Shown: positions 13,160-27,039, numbered from the stretch's first letter. The stretch: DNA of 64,000 bases from Lepas anatifera (GCA_034440635.1 JAOTON010000940.1:868001-932000), one strand, 5' to 3'. Notes: generated by a model not told the origin, from the letters alone. Translations and numbers: made by a program.

Positions 13160-16100
13160 ATTATGCAACGTCATTTAGCGGCTGTCCAGGAGTACCTGTG
13201 CTCATCAGGGACACCTATGCTCTCTGGAGGGGCCTTTGCTTCGATGGGGCACCTGTGCCACCCAGGGGCGCCTTCGCTTCCCAATGGACGCAACCTAGCT
13301 ATCCAGGGGCATCTTTGCTGTTCCGGGGGTGCCTTTGATACCCAGTGCCCAAGGGGAGCTTTTTCTTATCCAGGTTCACCTTGGTATTGAGGGGCGTATT
13401 TTTCTTCAAGGTAACCTATACTACCCAGTGGCGCCTATCCTATGCAAAGGGCGCTTAGGCTATCCAGGGGCGGCAATTTGCTATACATAGGGCGCCCTTA
13501 TGCTCTCCTTGGGCACCTCATTCAGAGGGTGTCTCTGATATTCAGGGGCGCTTTTCCTATCAGCATGGTACCTGTGCCATCTTGGGACTATTCTTATCAA
13601 GGGACGCTGCTGTTATTCAGGAATACCTACACCACTGTCGAGGGTCGCCTTTGCTACCCAGAGGCGCCTTTACTTCTTAGGAAGTTTAGCGTCCGTGCTT
13701 TAAGGACTGCTTTGGCATCGATTGATTGCTCTATTATTGGGCTTAGGTGCGCGTGAACCTTGAGCTCATGTAGCGCCCATATTGTTGCTAAAGAACACTT
13801 ATGCTATCAAAGGGCGCCTTTACTATTGAGGGCCTCTGTTTTATTCAAGGCAATCTGTTCTATCCACGGGCACCTGATATTTCGGGGGCGGTGCCTAGGT
13901 TATTCAGGAGGCGGTTTTTTCTCCAAAGAAGCCCACTATTGCTTTCCAGGGGCGCCGTTACTGCCCAGGGGTGTCTTTCTATCCAGGGGCGCATATGCTG
14001 TCTAGGTGTATTTTTCAATCACAGACATGATTGAAATACATGCCCCTACGTTATCCTGGGGTGCTTTTTGTCTCCGGTGAGGCGCTATTTTTCTCTTCCG
14101 GGCACCAGTTTATTCAAGGGCTGTCCAGAGAACCTTTGTTATCTAGGGCTGCCTTCGCTGTTAAGGGGCACCTTTGCTACCCAAAGGAAGCATTTTACTT
14201 TCCTGGAGTGCTTATTTCCATCTAAGGGGCGCATATGCTATCTTGGAGCGCCTTTGCAAACATGGGGCGCACTTTTCTATTCAGGGGCGCCTTTACACTT
14301 GAGGGGGCGTCTCTGCAATCCAGGAGGAGCCCAAAATAGACGGAGAATAAAAATTCTGAAATAAGGCGCTCGAAAACTGAAATAAAGTGCCTAGTTATCA
14401 AAAAGAGGCGCTCATCTGCCGAGCGGGGAGGACTGCTAGTTGGTGAGGGCAGCGTTCTCGGAACTGGGGCGCACATACTGAAAAAGGCACCCGGTTGCAG
14501 CGATGGAGCACTAAGCCTTCAGTTATAGGTTAATGAAATGTGGTTAAAGGCAGTCCATGCTCAAATTGAGCGCTCGAGCCCTGTAACAGAGCGCGTGACT
14601 GTCGGACAGGTGTGCCAAGCCATAGATAGTAGGGCAGCTGAAGATGGAAAGGGACACCTATGATATCCTGGGGGCGCCTGTACTCTCAGGCGAGGCGCTT
14701 GTTTTCTTTCTCAGGCGCCTAGTTTATCCATGGCCGCCTATGCTGTCCAGATCATCTATTTCAAGAAGAGTTAACTTTGCTGTCCAGGGGCGCCTTTGCT
14801 ATCCAAGGGCGCATATGATATATGTAGGGCGCTTTATGCAAAGGGCGCCTAGGCTGTCCAAGGGCGCCGTCCTAACCAAAGGCCACCTTTCACTTTCCCT
14901 GAAGTGCCTATTTCTATGTAAGAGGTGCATATATTATCTAGGAGTGCCCTTGATATAAGGAGACGCCTTTTTGTCCAGCGGCGCCTTTGCTCTTGAGGGG
15001 CGCTGCTCCAATCCAGGGTAGCTGAAGATGGATAAGGGACATCTATGTTATACAGGGGGAGCCTGAACTTTCCAATGGGGCGCTCATTTTCCTTCTCAGG
15101 CACCTAGTTTATCTAGGGGCGCCTAGGCTATCCAAAGGCACCTTTACTATCAAAGGGGTGCCTTCCTAGGGGCGCCTTTGCTATCCAGGGGCGCCTTTGC
15201 TGTCCAAAGCACTTGTGTTATCCAGGGCTGTCTTTGCTGTCCAGGGGCGCCTTTGCTATCCAAGGGTGCATATGACATCCATAGGGCGCTTTTTCCAGTG
15301 GGCGCCTAGGCTATCAAAGGGCGCCTTTTTCTACCCAAGGTGAGCATTTTATTTTCCTAAAGCGCCTATTCCTATCTAAGGGGCGCTTATGCTGTCCAGG
15401 GCACCTATGTTACCAAGATTTGCCTTTGCTGCCCAGGGGCGCCTTTCCTAGCCAAGGGCGCATATGATATCCGTAGGGCGCTTCATGCAGGGGCGCTTAG
15501 GCTATCCAAAGGCGGCTTTTCTATCGAAGGGGTGCCTTCCTAGGGGCGCCTTTGCTACCCAGGGGCGCCTTTGCTGTCCACAGCACTTGTGTTATCCAGC
15601 GTTGTCTTTGCTGTCCAGGGGCGCCTTTGCTATCCAAGGGTGCATATGACATCCGTAGGGCACTTTTTCCAGTGGGTGCCTAGGCTATCAAAGGGCGCCT
15701 TTTTCTACCCAAGGTGAGCATTTATTTTCCTAAAGCGCCACTTCAATCTAAGGGGCGCTTATGCTGTCCAGGGCACCTATGTTACCAATATTTGCCTTTG
15801 CTGCCCAGGGGCGCCTTTCCTAGCCAAGGGCGCATATGATATCCGTAGGGCGCTTCATCCAGGGGGCGCCTAGGCTATCCAAAGGCAGCTTTTCTATTGA
15901 AGATTTGCCTTCCTAGGGGCGCCTTTGCTACCCAGGAGCGCCTTTGCTGTCCACAGCACTTGTGTTATCCAGGGTTGTTTTTGCTGTCCAGGGGCGCCTT
16001 TGCTATCCAAGGGTTCATATGACATCCGTAGGGCGCTTTTTCCAGTGGGCGCCTAGGCTATCAAAGGGCGCCTTTTTCTACCCAAGGTGAGCATTTATTT

Positions 16101-16900
16101 TCCTAAAGCGCCTATTTCTATCTAAGGGGCGCTTATGCTGTCCAGGGCACTTATGTTACCAAGATTTGCCTTTGCTGCCCAGGGGCGCCTTTCCTAGCCA
16201 AGGGCGCATATGATATCCGTAGGGCGCTTCATCCAGGGGGCGCCTAGGCTATCCAAAGGCGGCTTTTCTATCGAAGGGGTGCCTTCCTAGGGGCGCCTTT
16301 GCTACCCAGGGGCGCCTTTGCTGTCCACATCAATTGTGTTATCCAGGGTTTTCTTTGCTGTCCAGGGGCGCCTTTGCTATTCAAGGGTGCATATGGCATC
16401 CGTAGGGCGCTTTTCCAGTGGGCGCCTAGGCTATCAAAGGGCGCCTTTTCTACCCAAAGTGAGCATTTTATTTTCCTAAAGCGCCTATTTCTATCTAAGG
16501 GGCGCTTATGCTGTCCAGGGCACCTATGTTACCAAGATTTGCCTTTGCTGCCCAGGGGCGCCTTTCCCAGCCAAGGGCGCATATGATATCCGTAGGGCGC
16601 TTCATCCAGGGGGCGCCTAGGCTACTCAGGGGTGCATTAGTTCCCCATGGCGCAATCCTGCTATCTAGTGGCGCCTTTTGTTTGCCGGGGCGCTTTTGTT
16701 AGCTTTCTAAATTTCATCTTCAACATTTTACTGGGGCGCAAAAGACCAGTAAAGGCGTCTAGTGTTTGGGCAGAGGCGCTTTGCCATGGTTTTAAGGACT
16801 ATGTGTTAATTCAAGCGGAATAAGTGGTATCTACCACCTTGGCGCACTAAATGGGTACAGGCGCGCCGCTCATATCGGGCGCCGAAGGCGCCCGATATGA
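13160..16900. repeat. Degenerate minisatellite, family C
   Basis: Units of about 19-24 bases built on GGGGCGCCTTTGCTATCCA repeat throughout. A less repetitive core at about 14330-14640 interrupts them. The many plus-strand ORFs translate to the same RGAFAIQGRL-like peptide and are array translations, not genes. A second copy of 13160-14857 is at 62060-63745. Confidence 0.8.
15125..16620. repeat. 374-bp higher-order repeat, four copies
   Basis: Within family C the landmark CCTTCCTAGG starts at 15161, 15535, 15908 and 16282, giving spacings of 374, 373 and 374. Each unit contains the same succession of about 17-18 variant subunits, including one GTGAGCATTTTATTTTCCTA element and one AGCACTTGTGTTATCC element. 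This is the organisation of a recently amplified higher-order repeat. It is present only in this copy of the giant element. Confidence 0.85.
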
Positions 16901-16902
16901 GC
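16868..16902. other. Perfect 16-bp hairpin
   Basis: GCTCATATCGGGCGCC, loop GAA, then the exact complement. It lies between the end of the family C array and the right terminus of the giant element. Confidence 0.85.
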
Positions 16903-16972
16903 TAAGCTATACTGAGGCGCTTCGGTGCTAAGGGGGGGCCGGGCCCCCTGGGCCCCCTTGGATCCGTCACTG

Positions 16973-17493
16973 AATTCCACAAATGTTCAACGCTTCAATG
17001 CCAACAGCGTTGCTTATTCGAAGCGTTTTCAAATTTTCTGTAGCGGTCTTTTATGTGCTTGCTCTTCTCTTAGAGTCACTGGGGCGATCCAGTGAGCTAA
17101 TTTGAGATTATTTTGCAGATCGGTGTCTTTAGATTCTTCTTGAAAAATGATACCCCCCCTCTTGGCTCTGTTGCAAATTACAGGAACAGTTTGCTAACAC
17201 ATCAATTATGTGGTAAACGCACATGCAATGTACTGTCAATACTCTGCATGAGTTTTGTCGGGCTCTTCAACATGCAATATTCTGCCTGTTACCCATATGT
17301 GCCGGTGCACTCAAACATGGCGGAAAATAAAATATCACCAGACTTTATCATTATGCGTGTCAGAGTATGTATTCGTCCATGCATCACCAAAATCATGCCT
17401 ATCATAGGAGATTTTGTCCAAATCGTCGTGGATAGGACAAGTAGACCATACATGTTTGACGTCATTTTCACGGTAACTGCTCACAACGCGCCG
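16973..17493. other. 3' flank of the receptor gene
   Basis: Unique-looking sequence between the element terminus and the receptor stop codon. It probably includes the receptor 3' UTR on the minus strand. The plus-strand 145-codon ORF here runs into the receptor and is not supported. Confidence 0.4.
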
Positions 17494-19122
17494 TCAGTAG
17501 CTACTACTCTTGACCATCCACTGCATCCAAGGAGTAAGTACCACCTCTGACTTAGCAGGGGGTGGCTCTCCGTGTCCGGCATCCTCCTCAGCCGCATGGA
17601 ACTGCACCATCACCACGACGTAGGTGATGACTGCCGAGGTGACGTCAGTCAGCGTGGAGCGGCGCAAATGGAACAGGCCAAGTTCTCCCAGCGTCTCCAG
17701 GTCTCGCTGTACCTCGGCCAGCAACAGTGAAACCTCGTCTCGCAGCTCTGGCCGACCACGCTGCAGCTGCAGAAGGATGTCCCGGCTTTCGCTCACACGC
17801 CGCCGTACGCGCTCGCTGATCTCGCAGGGCCCGACCAGCGGCACCGCCGCCACTGTCAGGTGCAACAGCAGGGGCAGGACGCTAGTCACGCCACCACCGC
17901 CGGCCACGATGTCGGAGAGAGTCAGCAGGAAGGCGATCTCCACCGCCACGCCTAACAGCAGACTGCCGGTCAGCTCGGGTGTCATGCTGTCCGTCAGACG
18001 CCGGAAGCACGTGATCAGCCGCTGGTGGTGCGCCCCGGCACACCGCAGCTGACGGAGGTCGTCGCTGGAGGAGGAGGAGGTCAGAAGTTTGAGCTTGGTG
18101 TTGATTTCTCTTACGCCTGAGATAATAAGCCCTCCAGAGAACATGAACTTGCCGGGGATTAACTGAAAACAGCACAGCGTCAGAGTGAAGAGAATGTTCC
18201 CGAGGACAGTAAGGACACAGAAGCGATTGACTTCCTTTCGACAATTGATTAATGCGCCTTGGTTTGTGATTTCACCTGCAAGAGTTGCAACAGCCGTAAA
18301 TATGATGAGAGCCCACATCATTACTCCCGCGGGGCTGCTCGGGCTTTTGCTCTCGCGGCCAGACGGATCCAGTTCTTTTCTTCCCCGGAGAAATCCTATC
18401 GTTTTTCTACCCGGGTGAACTTCTTGCGTCATTCCCGGCTCTGCAAGATCTATTCGTTCAAGGTCTTCTTGGGGTCTCAGAGTTTGCATTCCACTGTGAA
18501 GTTTCTGCGCCAAAACGACGTCCTCGCTTTCCCTAAGATCCGCCGACACTGGGGGAGATAGGGCCACCAGACTTTCTTGTGAATTTCCTTCCCATCCGCT
18601 TTCTTTCATTTGCTTCAGGTGCTGCAACAGCTCCTGCATTACGGGATTAGAGCGGCGACGGCCGACTGAAAAGGTCGTCACCAACGTCAGCCATATCAGC
18701 AGAATCAGCAGACCGAAGAACTGCGTTTGGATGCAGACCTCCAGGAATGGCCCGTTCTCGGCAATCATTGCCACTCCACGCCTCACTTGGAACCTGATCT
18801 CATGAAAGGCGGTGGCCGTGTTTAGCGCAAATATGAGACAATACCATAGCTGAGACCTCCAGTGGCTGACGCCGCAAGCTCCAGCTAGACTCAGAAGAAT
18901 GGAGAATGAAGAAGATCCAGGGAAGCCAGCCGGCCATTGATCAGGGCTCTTGCCGTGATCATTGTTGGGCCATATCTGGTTTCCAAGCTTGCACCTTTGT
19001 GTTTTTCTAAGGAAACATGGTGTTTCTTGTTCATTCATAAGTACAGGATCAATATGTCCTGTCTGGCTACTGGTTGATGAAGAGGGAAGCGCACCCTGAG
19101 TTGGTCTGTTTATCTCTGACAT
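17494..19122 (-). CDS. Gustatory receptor family protein (7tm_7)
   Basis: A single 542-codon ORF on the minus strand. Hydrophobic segments lie at about residues 72-85, 92-106, 134-152, 268-283, 301-322, 384-407, 412-431 and 492-508, consistent with a seven-transmembrane protein. The last segment ends TYVVVMVQF (residues 500-508), matching the TYhhhhhQF signature that defines arthropod gustatory receptors; a leucine and arginine-rich helix precedes it, as usual in the family. By family knowledge it would be an inverted-topology chemosensory ion channel subunit in the plasma membrane of sensory neurons. Odd points: no introns are needed, the loop at residues 155-265 is unusually long and charged, and about 34 residues follow the QF, ending with no recognised motif. 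An upstream exon cannot be excluded. Ligand unknown. Confidence 0.8.
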   Translation of the reverse strand: MSEINRPTQGALPSSSTSSQTGHIDPVLMNEQETPCFLRKTQRCKLGNQIWPNNDHGKSPDQWPAGFPGSSSFSILLSLAGACGVSHWRSQLWYCLIFALNTATAFHEIRFQVRRGVAMIAENGPFLEVCIQTQFFGLLILLIWLTLVTTFSVGRRRSNPVMQELLQHLKQMKESGWEGNSQESLVALSPPVSADLRESEDVVLAQKLHSGMQTLRPQEDLERIDLAEPGMTQEVHPGRKTIGFLRGRKELDPSGRESKSPSSPAGVMMWALIIFTAVATLAGEITNQGALINCRKEVNRFCVLTVLGNILFTLTLCCFQLIPGKFMFSGGLIISGVREINTKLKLLTSSSSSDDLRQLRCAGAHHQRLITCFRRLTDSMTPELTGSLLLGVAVEIAFLLTLSDIVAGGGGVTSVLPLLLHLTVAAVPLVGPCEISERVRRRVSESRDILLQLQRGRPELRDEVSLLLAEVQRDLETLGELGLFHLRRSTLTDVTSAVITYVVVMVQFHAAEEDAGHGEPPPAKSEVVLTPWMQWMVKSSSY

Positions 19123-20423
19123 GGTTTCTTATGTCAGACAGTGATCTGTTTTTCCAATGTCAGTATGGTCGCACTAAACGAATCACTTAAAGTAATCGAG
19201 TTGGTATTCACTACTCAGTCCTACTAAAAGAACCTTTCGCGGCCAAGCCGACGCCTCAACTGAGAGGGCGTGCCGTGTGTCCTCACTGCTAAGACCCGTT
19301 TTTTATGGAAATGATGTTGCTTTGCATGCGTGGGTATATGATTAGATGTTTTCAATCAACTCTCCTTTCCATTAACGGCCCGCGCTCACGAAGGGCTGTC
19401 ATTCCATTATGTACACGGGTTTCGAAGGCGGAGGGAGGGAGCAGGCGGGAGTCGCTCCCTCCAGCTGGTAGATCAGGGGATGTCCCCCTGAAATTGTGTA
19501 ACTCAACGCATGTTTTTTTGCCTTTTTCCTGCTAACGACGGTGGACTTCCGTAAATAATCCAAATTTTAGTGTTTGTAAACTGCCTCGGTGGAGCTCGTA
19601 AAAACGCTAAAAAAATCAACCTTAGCCTCCCATCCCCTCCCGGTGTTCACCAGTTCAGAATTTATTCCCACTCCCCCACCCCAGTTAAAAGGTCCATAGT
19701 GACGCCCCTGAATATGTGTGCGTGTTAATTTACAACCGTAGGCATGTTTCTCGACACGGGCACTTCAAATGCGGTGCGTCATAAGCTAGAGCACGAGCGT
19801 GGTCAGACATTCTAATGATTCAATTAGCTATTGTCTTTGTCCGCGGTATAGGTGGAATGGGAAAGTGAACAGGAATCAACCTTAATTACCGAAGGCTTCA
19901 TTGTGCGACAAGAAACACACAGGTAAATTGCTTAGATGTGCCTATAGTGGCTGCGGATAAAGGTTCTCTGAGGCCTGAGAAGTATACTCCCGAGTTGTGA
20001 AAAACGTGTTTTGTGTTGGAGGATTCGAAATCTGAAGCAACGGAGAAATAATACCTGGTCCTGGGTATCAGGCTGGCGTAAGATACCCAGAAGAATATGT
20101 ATATACCTATAGTTTCCTGGAAACCCTCCATTTTAATAAAAATAGGAATCGATCGGTTGGACTCATTTTTTAGTTCAGTGACCTGTTTTGGAATGGTACA
20201 GTTAACACATATATTGTAGGGGGCCGTAAAGTGTTTCGCACCTATTTTTGCAACCTGGCTGAATAATTCCCCGCAGTAGAATCCCACTACTGAGCTTATG
20301 AGAGAATTGACGAGCGCGTCGATTGGCGAAACAAATTTGACAGTTGCCTGAAATGTTTTTACGTAGGCTTTCAAGGTGAGACCTATATCTTATGATCACC
20401 ACAATCGCGCAGTCCCACCAGTT
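19123..20423. other. Receptor upstream flank and orphan ORF
   Basis: No promoter motif can be assigned with confidence. A minus-strand ORF at 19898-20374 (158 codons) is not low-complexity and has one hydrophobic stretch near residues 90-103, but I recognise no family. It could be a chance ORF or an exon. Around 19430-19500 is a GGAGGGAGGGAGC-type purine-rich patch. Confidence 0.3.
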
Positions 20424-20436
20424 CACCAGGGTTGTA

Positions 20437-20619
20437 AAATAATTATTGGGGCTTATCGACGTACCAACTGCCAGGGTCATATGGCGTCGCCAACTCTCTC
20501 CCTGTTGGAAGGGTTGCTCGGGAGCCAGCTTGCTCCTTGTTCAGGGAAGCCGCCGGGCCTTGAACCCGGGTCGGCTGCGTGGAAGCCAGCTATGCTGACC
20601 ACTCCACCACCGCGCCCCC
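20437..20619 (-). mobile_element. tRNA-derived SINE, copy 1
   Basis: Flanked by a perfect 13-bp duplication CACCAGGGTTGTA (20424-20436 and 20620-20632). Read on the minus strand, it starts with a tRNA-like head holding an A-box-like GGTGGAGTGGTCAGC and a B-box GGGTTCAAGGCCC (20555-20567), continues into a body with CCCTTCCAACAGGG and GAGTTGGCGACGCC, and ends in an AT-rich tail. Length is 183 bases. The same body occurs in copy 2 at 42479-44429. Confidence 0.85.
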
Positions 20620-20632
20620 CACCAGGGTTGTA

Positions 20633-24160
<3,528 letters not shown>

Positions 24161-24370
24161 TATCACTTAAACCAGCACAGCAGGCAGATGAACGCCTTTC
24201 AACAAAAATTGTCTTCTTCAGCATCTATGGCAGGAGGGATAAGGAACCCGTCACCAAGACATGCAGCAGTTTCATCGTTTGGATTTTTTTGTGCAAAATT
24301 ATAGTGCGACAGAACTATAAAGGCACCGTTGTTGAGGATATTCAAATAATGCCTCTTGAATTTTTCTATA

Positions 24371-24957
24371 ATGTATACAAGCAAGCTTCAATATGAAACA
24401 TTCTACACTTATCATTGTTCTAAATAATGTTCTATCTTTATTTTATCATTATTATTGTTTTTGTTATTATTATTATATTAAACTATTATTATTTCTCTCT
24501 CTTAGTTTAACTAACTCCTAATACAGCCGCAGATTTTGCCAATTTCATGAAGCCTGGCCTAAGGTTAAAAGTATCATGTTTTGCTATATGTGCTGCTTCT
24601 GTAGCTTTCCTATTGTCTTTGTTTTTTACAAACTGCTATAATTTTAGCTCTATTCCAGTTTGGTAGGTGATTTGTTTTCATGGAATGTATGACAAATGCA
24701 CTGAAATCTGAGTTGTTTCGAAGTGCTCTTCTATGTTATTTTAATCTTGCTTTTAGACCCCTTCCTGTTTCACCTATGTACGATTTGGTACACGACCCGC
24801 ACGGCACCTGGTACACTACACTTTTTGGTTCTGGGTCATTTGAACTTTTTTCGCTAAGATGCTACTAAGTTTTTACCGGAACAAAACGCTACTTTGCAAA
24901 CCGTTTTTTCAAGTTTGTTTGCAATAATTTCAGCTGGTTTGGAGCACGGTATCGTAA
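24371..24957 (-). pseudogene. Penelope-like element fragment, minus copy
   Basis: Read on the minus strand it holds the 3' part of a Penelope-like element: the linker after the reverse transcriptase, then a GIY-YIG endonuclease region (VPCGSCTKSYIGET-type) and an AT-rich tail rich in TTA and TTAT. It is an inverted duplicate of the plus copy to its right. It shares with that copy an in-frame TAA shortly after the YIGETGR motif and the same one-base frameshift before the endonuclease, so neither could be expressed. Confidence 0.75.
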
Positions 24958-25917
24958 CACATGGTCGATGACATATTAGTTGTTGTCCCCAATGATATAA
25001 ACTTAGAAACTAAACTCAATCAACTAAACTCAGTTGATCCTAAAATCCAGGTCACCATTGAAAAAGAACATCAGAGAACAAGGAATTCTATCTACATTAT
25101 TACGCAGGTCACAGTGATAGGGTGAAGCGAGGAGTAGTATTAGGATTTTTCTTAGGGCCTTCCGTATTTGTAGTGATGAATACCTGCAAGAGGAGATAGA
25201 ACATGTTATGACCTCGTTCCCGAAGCTAAAATATCCGAGAGGATTTGTGATAAATATGAAGAAGAAAGCTCTAGATATAAGAAAACGATCCGCGAAACCC
25301 AACAAAAAGGAACAGATACGATGTGTTACGATACCTTACTCCAAACCAGCTGAAATTATTGCAAACAAACTTAAAAAAACGGGTTGTAAAGTAGCATTTT
25401 GTTCCGGTAAAAACTTAGTAGCATCTTAGCGAAAAAAGAAAGTTCAGATGACCGAGAACCAAAAAGTGTAGTGTACCAGGTGCCGTGCGGGTCGTGTACC
25501 AAATCGTACATAGGTGAAACAGGAAGGGGTCTAAAAACAAGATTAAAATAACATAGAAGAGCGCTTCGAAACAACTCAGATTTCAGTGCATTTTCATACA
25601 TTCCATGAAAACAAATCACCTACCAAACTGGGATAGAGCTAAAATTATAGCAGTTTGTAAAAAACAAAGACAATAGGAAAGCTACAGAAGCAGCACATAT
25701 AGCTAAACATGATACTTTTAACCTTAGGCCAGTCTTCATGAAATGGGCAAAATCTGCGGCTGTATTAGGAGTTGGTTAAACCAAGAGAGAGGAATAATAA
25801 TAGTTTAATATAATAATAATAACAAAAACAATAATAATGATAACATAAAAATAGAGCATTATTTACAACAATGATAAGTGTAGAATGTTTCATATTGAAG
25901 CTTGCTTGTATACATTA
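24958..25917 (+). pseudogene. Penelope-like element fragment (RT end + GIY-YIG)
   Basis: Starts inside the reverse transcriptase at its catalytic box (VDDILVVVP, 24964-24990), continues through the thumb region (RICSDEYLQEEIEHV near 25160-25205, then the KYPRGF block) and the linker (CVTIPYSKPAEII), to a GIY-YIG endonuclease with VVYQVPCGSC and YIGETGR at 25468-25540. Penelope-like elements are the retroelements that combine these two domains. At least two frameshifts and a TAA after RLK break it. It lies head to head with the minus copy; together they occupy one site in the left arm, and the uninterrupted site is near 40770-40785. Confidence 0.8.
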
Positions 25918-26253
25918 TTACACGGGGGGCAAAGTGCCAAAAGCTGTCCGGCGTGTTGTAAAAGGTTGTTGCACAGAAATGAAATCCCTGAATATTCAGG
26001 ATAATGACCTTGGGTGGACAACCGATACAGCGCCTACTCGTTGTCCGCAGGAGGTGCATTTGTCAAAGGATGCACGCGCAAAATTGGCCCTTGCCTCTTG
26101 GACATAAACGGCTTATAACTAAGCTAAAAAGACCGTTGGTGGCAAAAAACATAATTTAATTTTCAAGCTGAAAATACACGGCTTCTACACATGTCGGTTT
26201 CTGTATTCTGGTTTGGTCCTATCACGTCATTTTTGGCACGTGCAGCTCCGCGA

Positions 26254-26279
26254 AAGGGGTGTTGACGTCAACACCCCTT
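26254..26279. other. 26-bp perfect palindrome
   Basis: The half-site AAGGGGTGTTGAC is followed directly by its exact complement, with GACGTC at the centre. The counterpart in the right arm (about 40421-40444) has lost two bases. It resembles the subterminal hairpins of the TTAA MITEs in composition. Confidence 0.9.
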
Positions 26280-26671
26280 CTGGCTCAAAACCTGTATCTC
26301 TGTACGGGTTAAACGAACAGCCGTGAAACTTTGCACACATGGCGCCTAACACGTTCAGTATAATTGCTCCAAAAATTGTTTAGACACCTAGAAGAGCTAT
26401 TGAGATATGACGTCATGTTTGAGCACGTGCAAATGCACTGTTTTCACGCCAATTGGGGAACTTTGTCCGGAATGTTAGCTTCTTGCTTCAGAGCTGGTAA
26501 CAACTGATTGGATAAGCAAATAGTTTCAAATGGTATCTTCCTGATTGAAATCAACCATTGTTGTTCATATTATATAGGAAATTGCGCAATGGGTCTTCTG
26601 CCCAATACTCCAGCACGTGCAACATCGCCTGAGGGACATCGTTACACCCCTTTCAGTTTAACTCAAGTAGA

Positions 26672-26890
26672 TGTGGGACGGGGAGCGTGAGCGCTCCGTG
26701 CGCTCCGTCCAGCGGCGGCCGGCTGACCGAGCCGGCCGACGGCGCATGCGCGCTGCCCGCTGCTGACCCGGGAGGGGTCAGCCGGGCTGGAGAGTGGCAG
26801 TGCGTGCCGGTGGGTTGGTGACGAAGGGTCGGTTGGTGCTGGATAAGAATACAAGCAGACATCACAGACACCGAGTGTTACGTCCCAACA
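26672..26890 (+). repeat. 5' LTR of element 1
   Basis: Begins TGTGGGACGG and ends GTCCCAACA. Contains two consecutive strong hairpins: 9-bp stem CGGCCGGCT at 26716-26738 and 8-bp stem GCTGACCC at 26762-26782. They may structure the start of the transcript; that role is inference. Confidence 0.95.
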
Positions 26891-26892
26891 TT

Positions 26893-26910
26893 TGGCGCGG
26901 TCGGCAGGGT
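26893..26910 (+). promoter_or_regulatory. Candidate primer binding site
   Basis: TGGCGCGGTCGGCAGGG begins three bases after the LTR, with the TGG expected opposite a tRNA CCA end. I do not assign the tRNA. Confidence 0.6.
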
Positions 26911-26920
26911 TAAGCGCTCG

Positions 26921-26926
26921 GTAAGT
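26921..26926 (+). promoter_or_regulatory. Candidate splice donor in leader
   Basis: CG|GTAAGT, a consensus 5' splice site, lies 30 bases after the 5' LTR and before gag, where retroviruses place the donor for env mRNA. It would pair with the acceptor at 33409-33410. Confidence 0.5.
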
Positions 26927-27039
26927 TGCGAGAAAGGTGAGTTCACATTATATTTTTTCCTCTAAATGGACGCATATTGTAAAACTGTGAGCATGCTGTT
27001 GCGGTGTTGATCACTCAATAATTTTTTTAGCTGATTATT

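Larger units (their letters stand above)
10925..16972. mobile_element. Giant hAT-like non-autonomous element, copy 1
   Basis: The right terminus GGATCCGTCACTG at 16960-16972 is the inverse of the left terminus CAGTGACGGATCTA at 49166, where the second copy starts. The stretch 10973-14857 aligns directly with 49761-50351, 59922-60796 and 61643-63745. The shared block contains family A-like words, a TTAA-type MITE relic and the family C minisatellite. The left end is missing here; 10925-10972 is the right end of an internal hAT MITE whose full version is 49254-49760. Treating the duplication as two insertions of one large element is inference; a segmental duplication with a shared hAT relic is the alternative. 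Confidence 0.5.

Noticed and set aside
15125..16620. CRISPR-like array
   Set aside because: 374-bp units made of diverged 20-bp subunits, no constant short repeat with unique spacers, and a eukaryotic context.
17624..18244. ORFs overlapping the receptor in other frames
   Set aside because: Shadows of the receptor, which has the family signature and hydrophobic pattern.
19898..20374. Second receptor-like gene
   Set aside because: 158 codons with one hydrophobic stretch, but no family signature; kept only as an orphan ORF in the flank entry.
20540..20620. tRNA gene
   Set aside because: Has A and B box-like sequences but lies inside a 183-bp unit with a target duplication and a second copy; a SINE head.
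25371..25619. 82-codon minus ORF, and its twin at 24680-24868 plus
   Set aside because: Antisense shadows of the two Penelope-like GIY-YIG regions; their likeness to each other reflects the inverted duplication.
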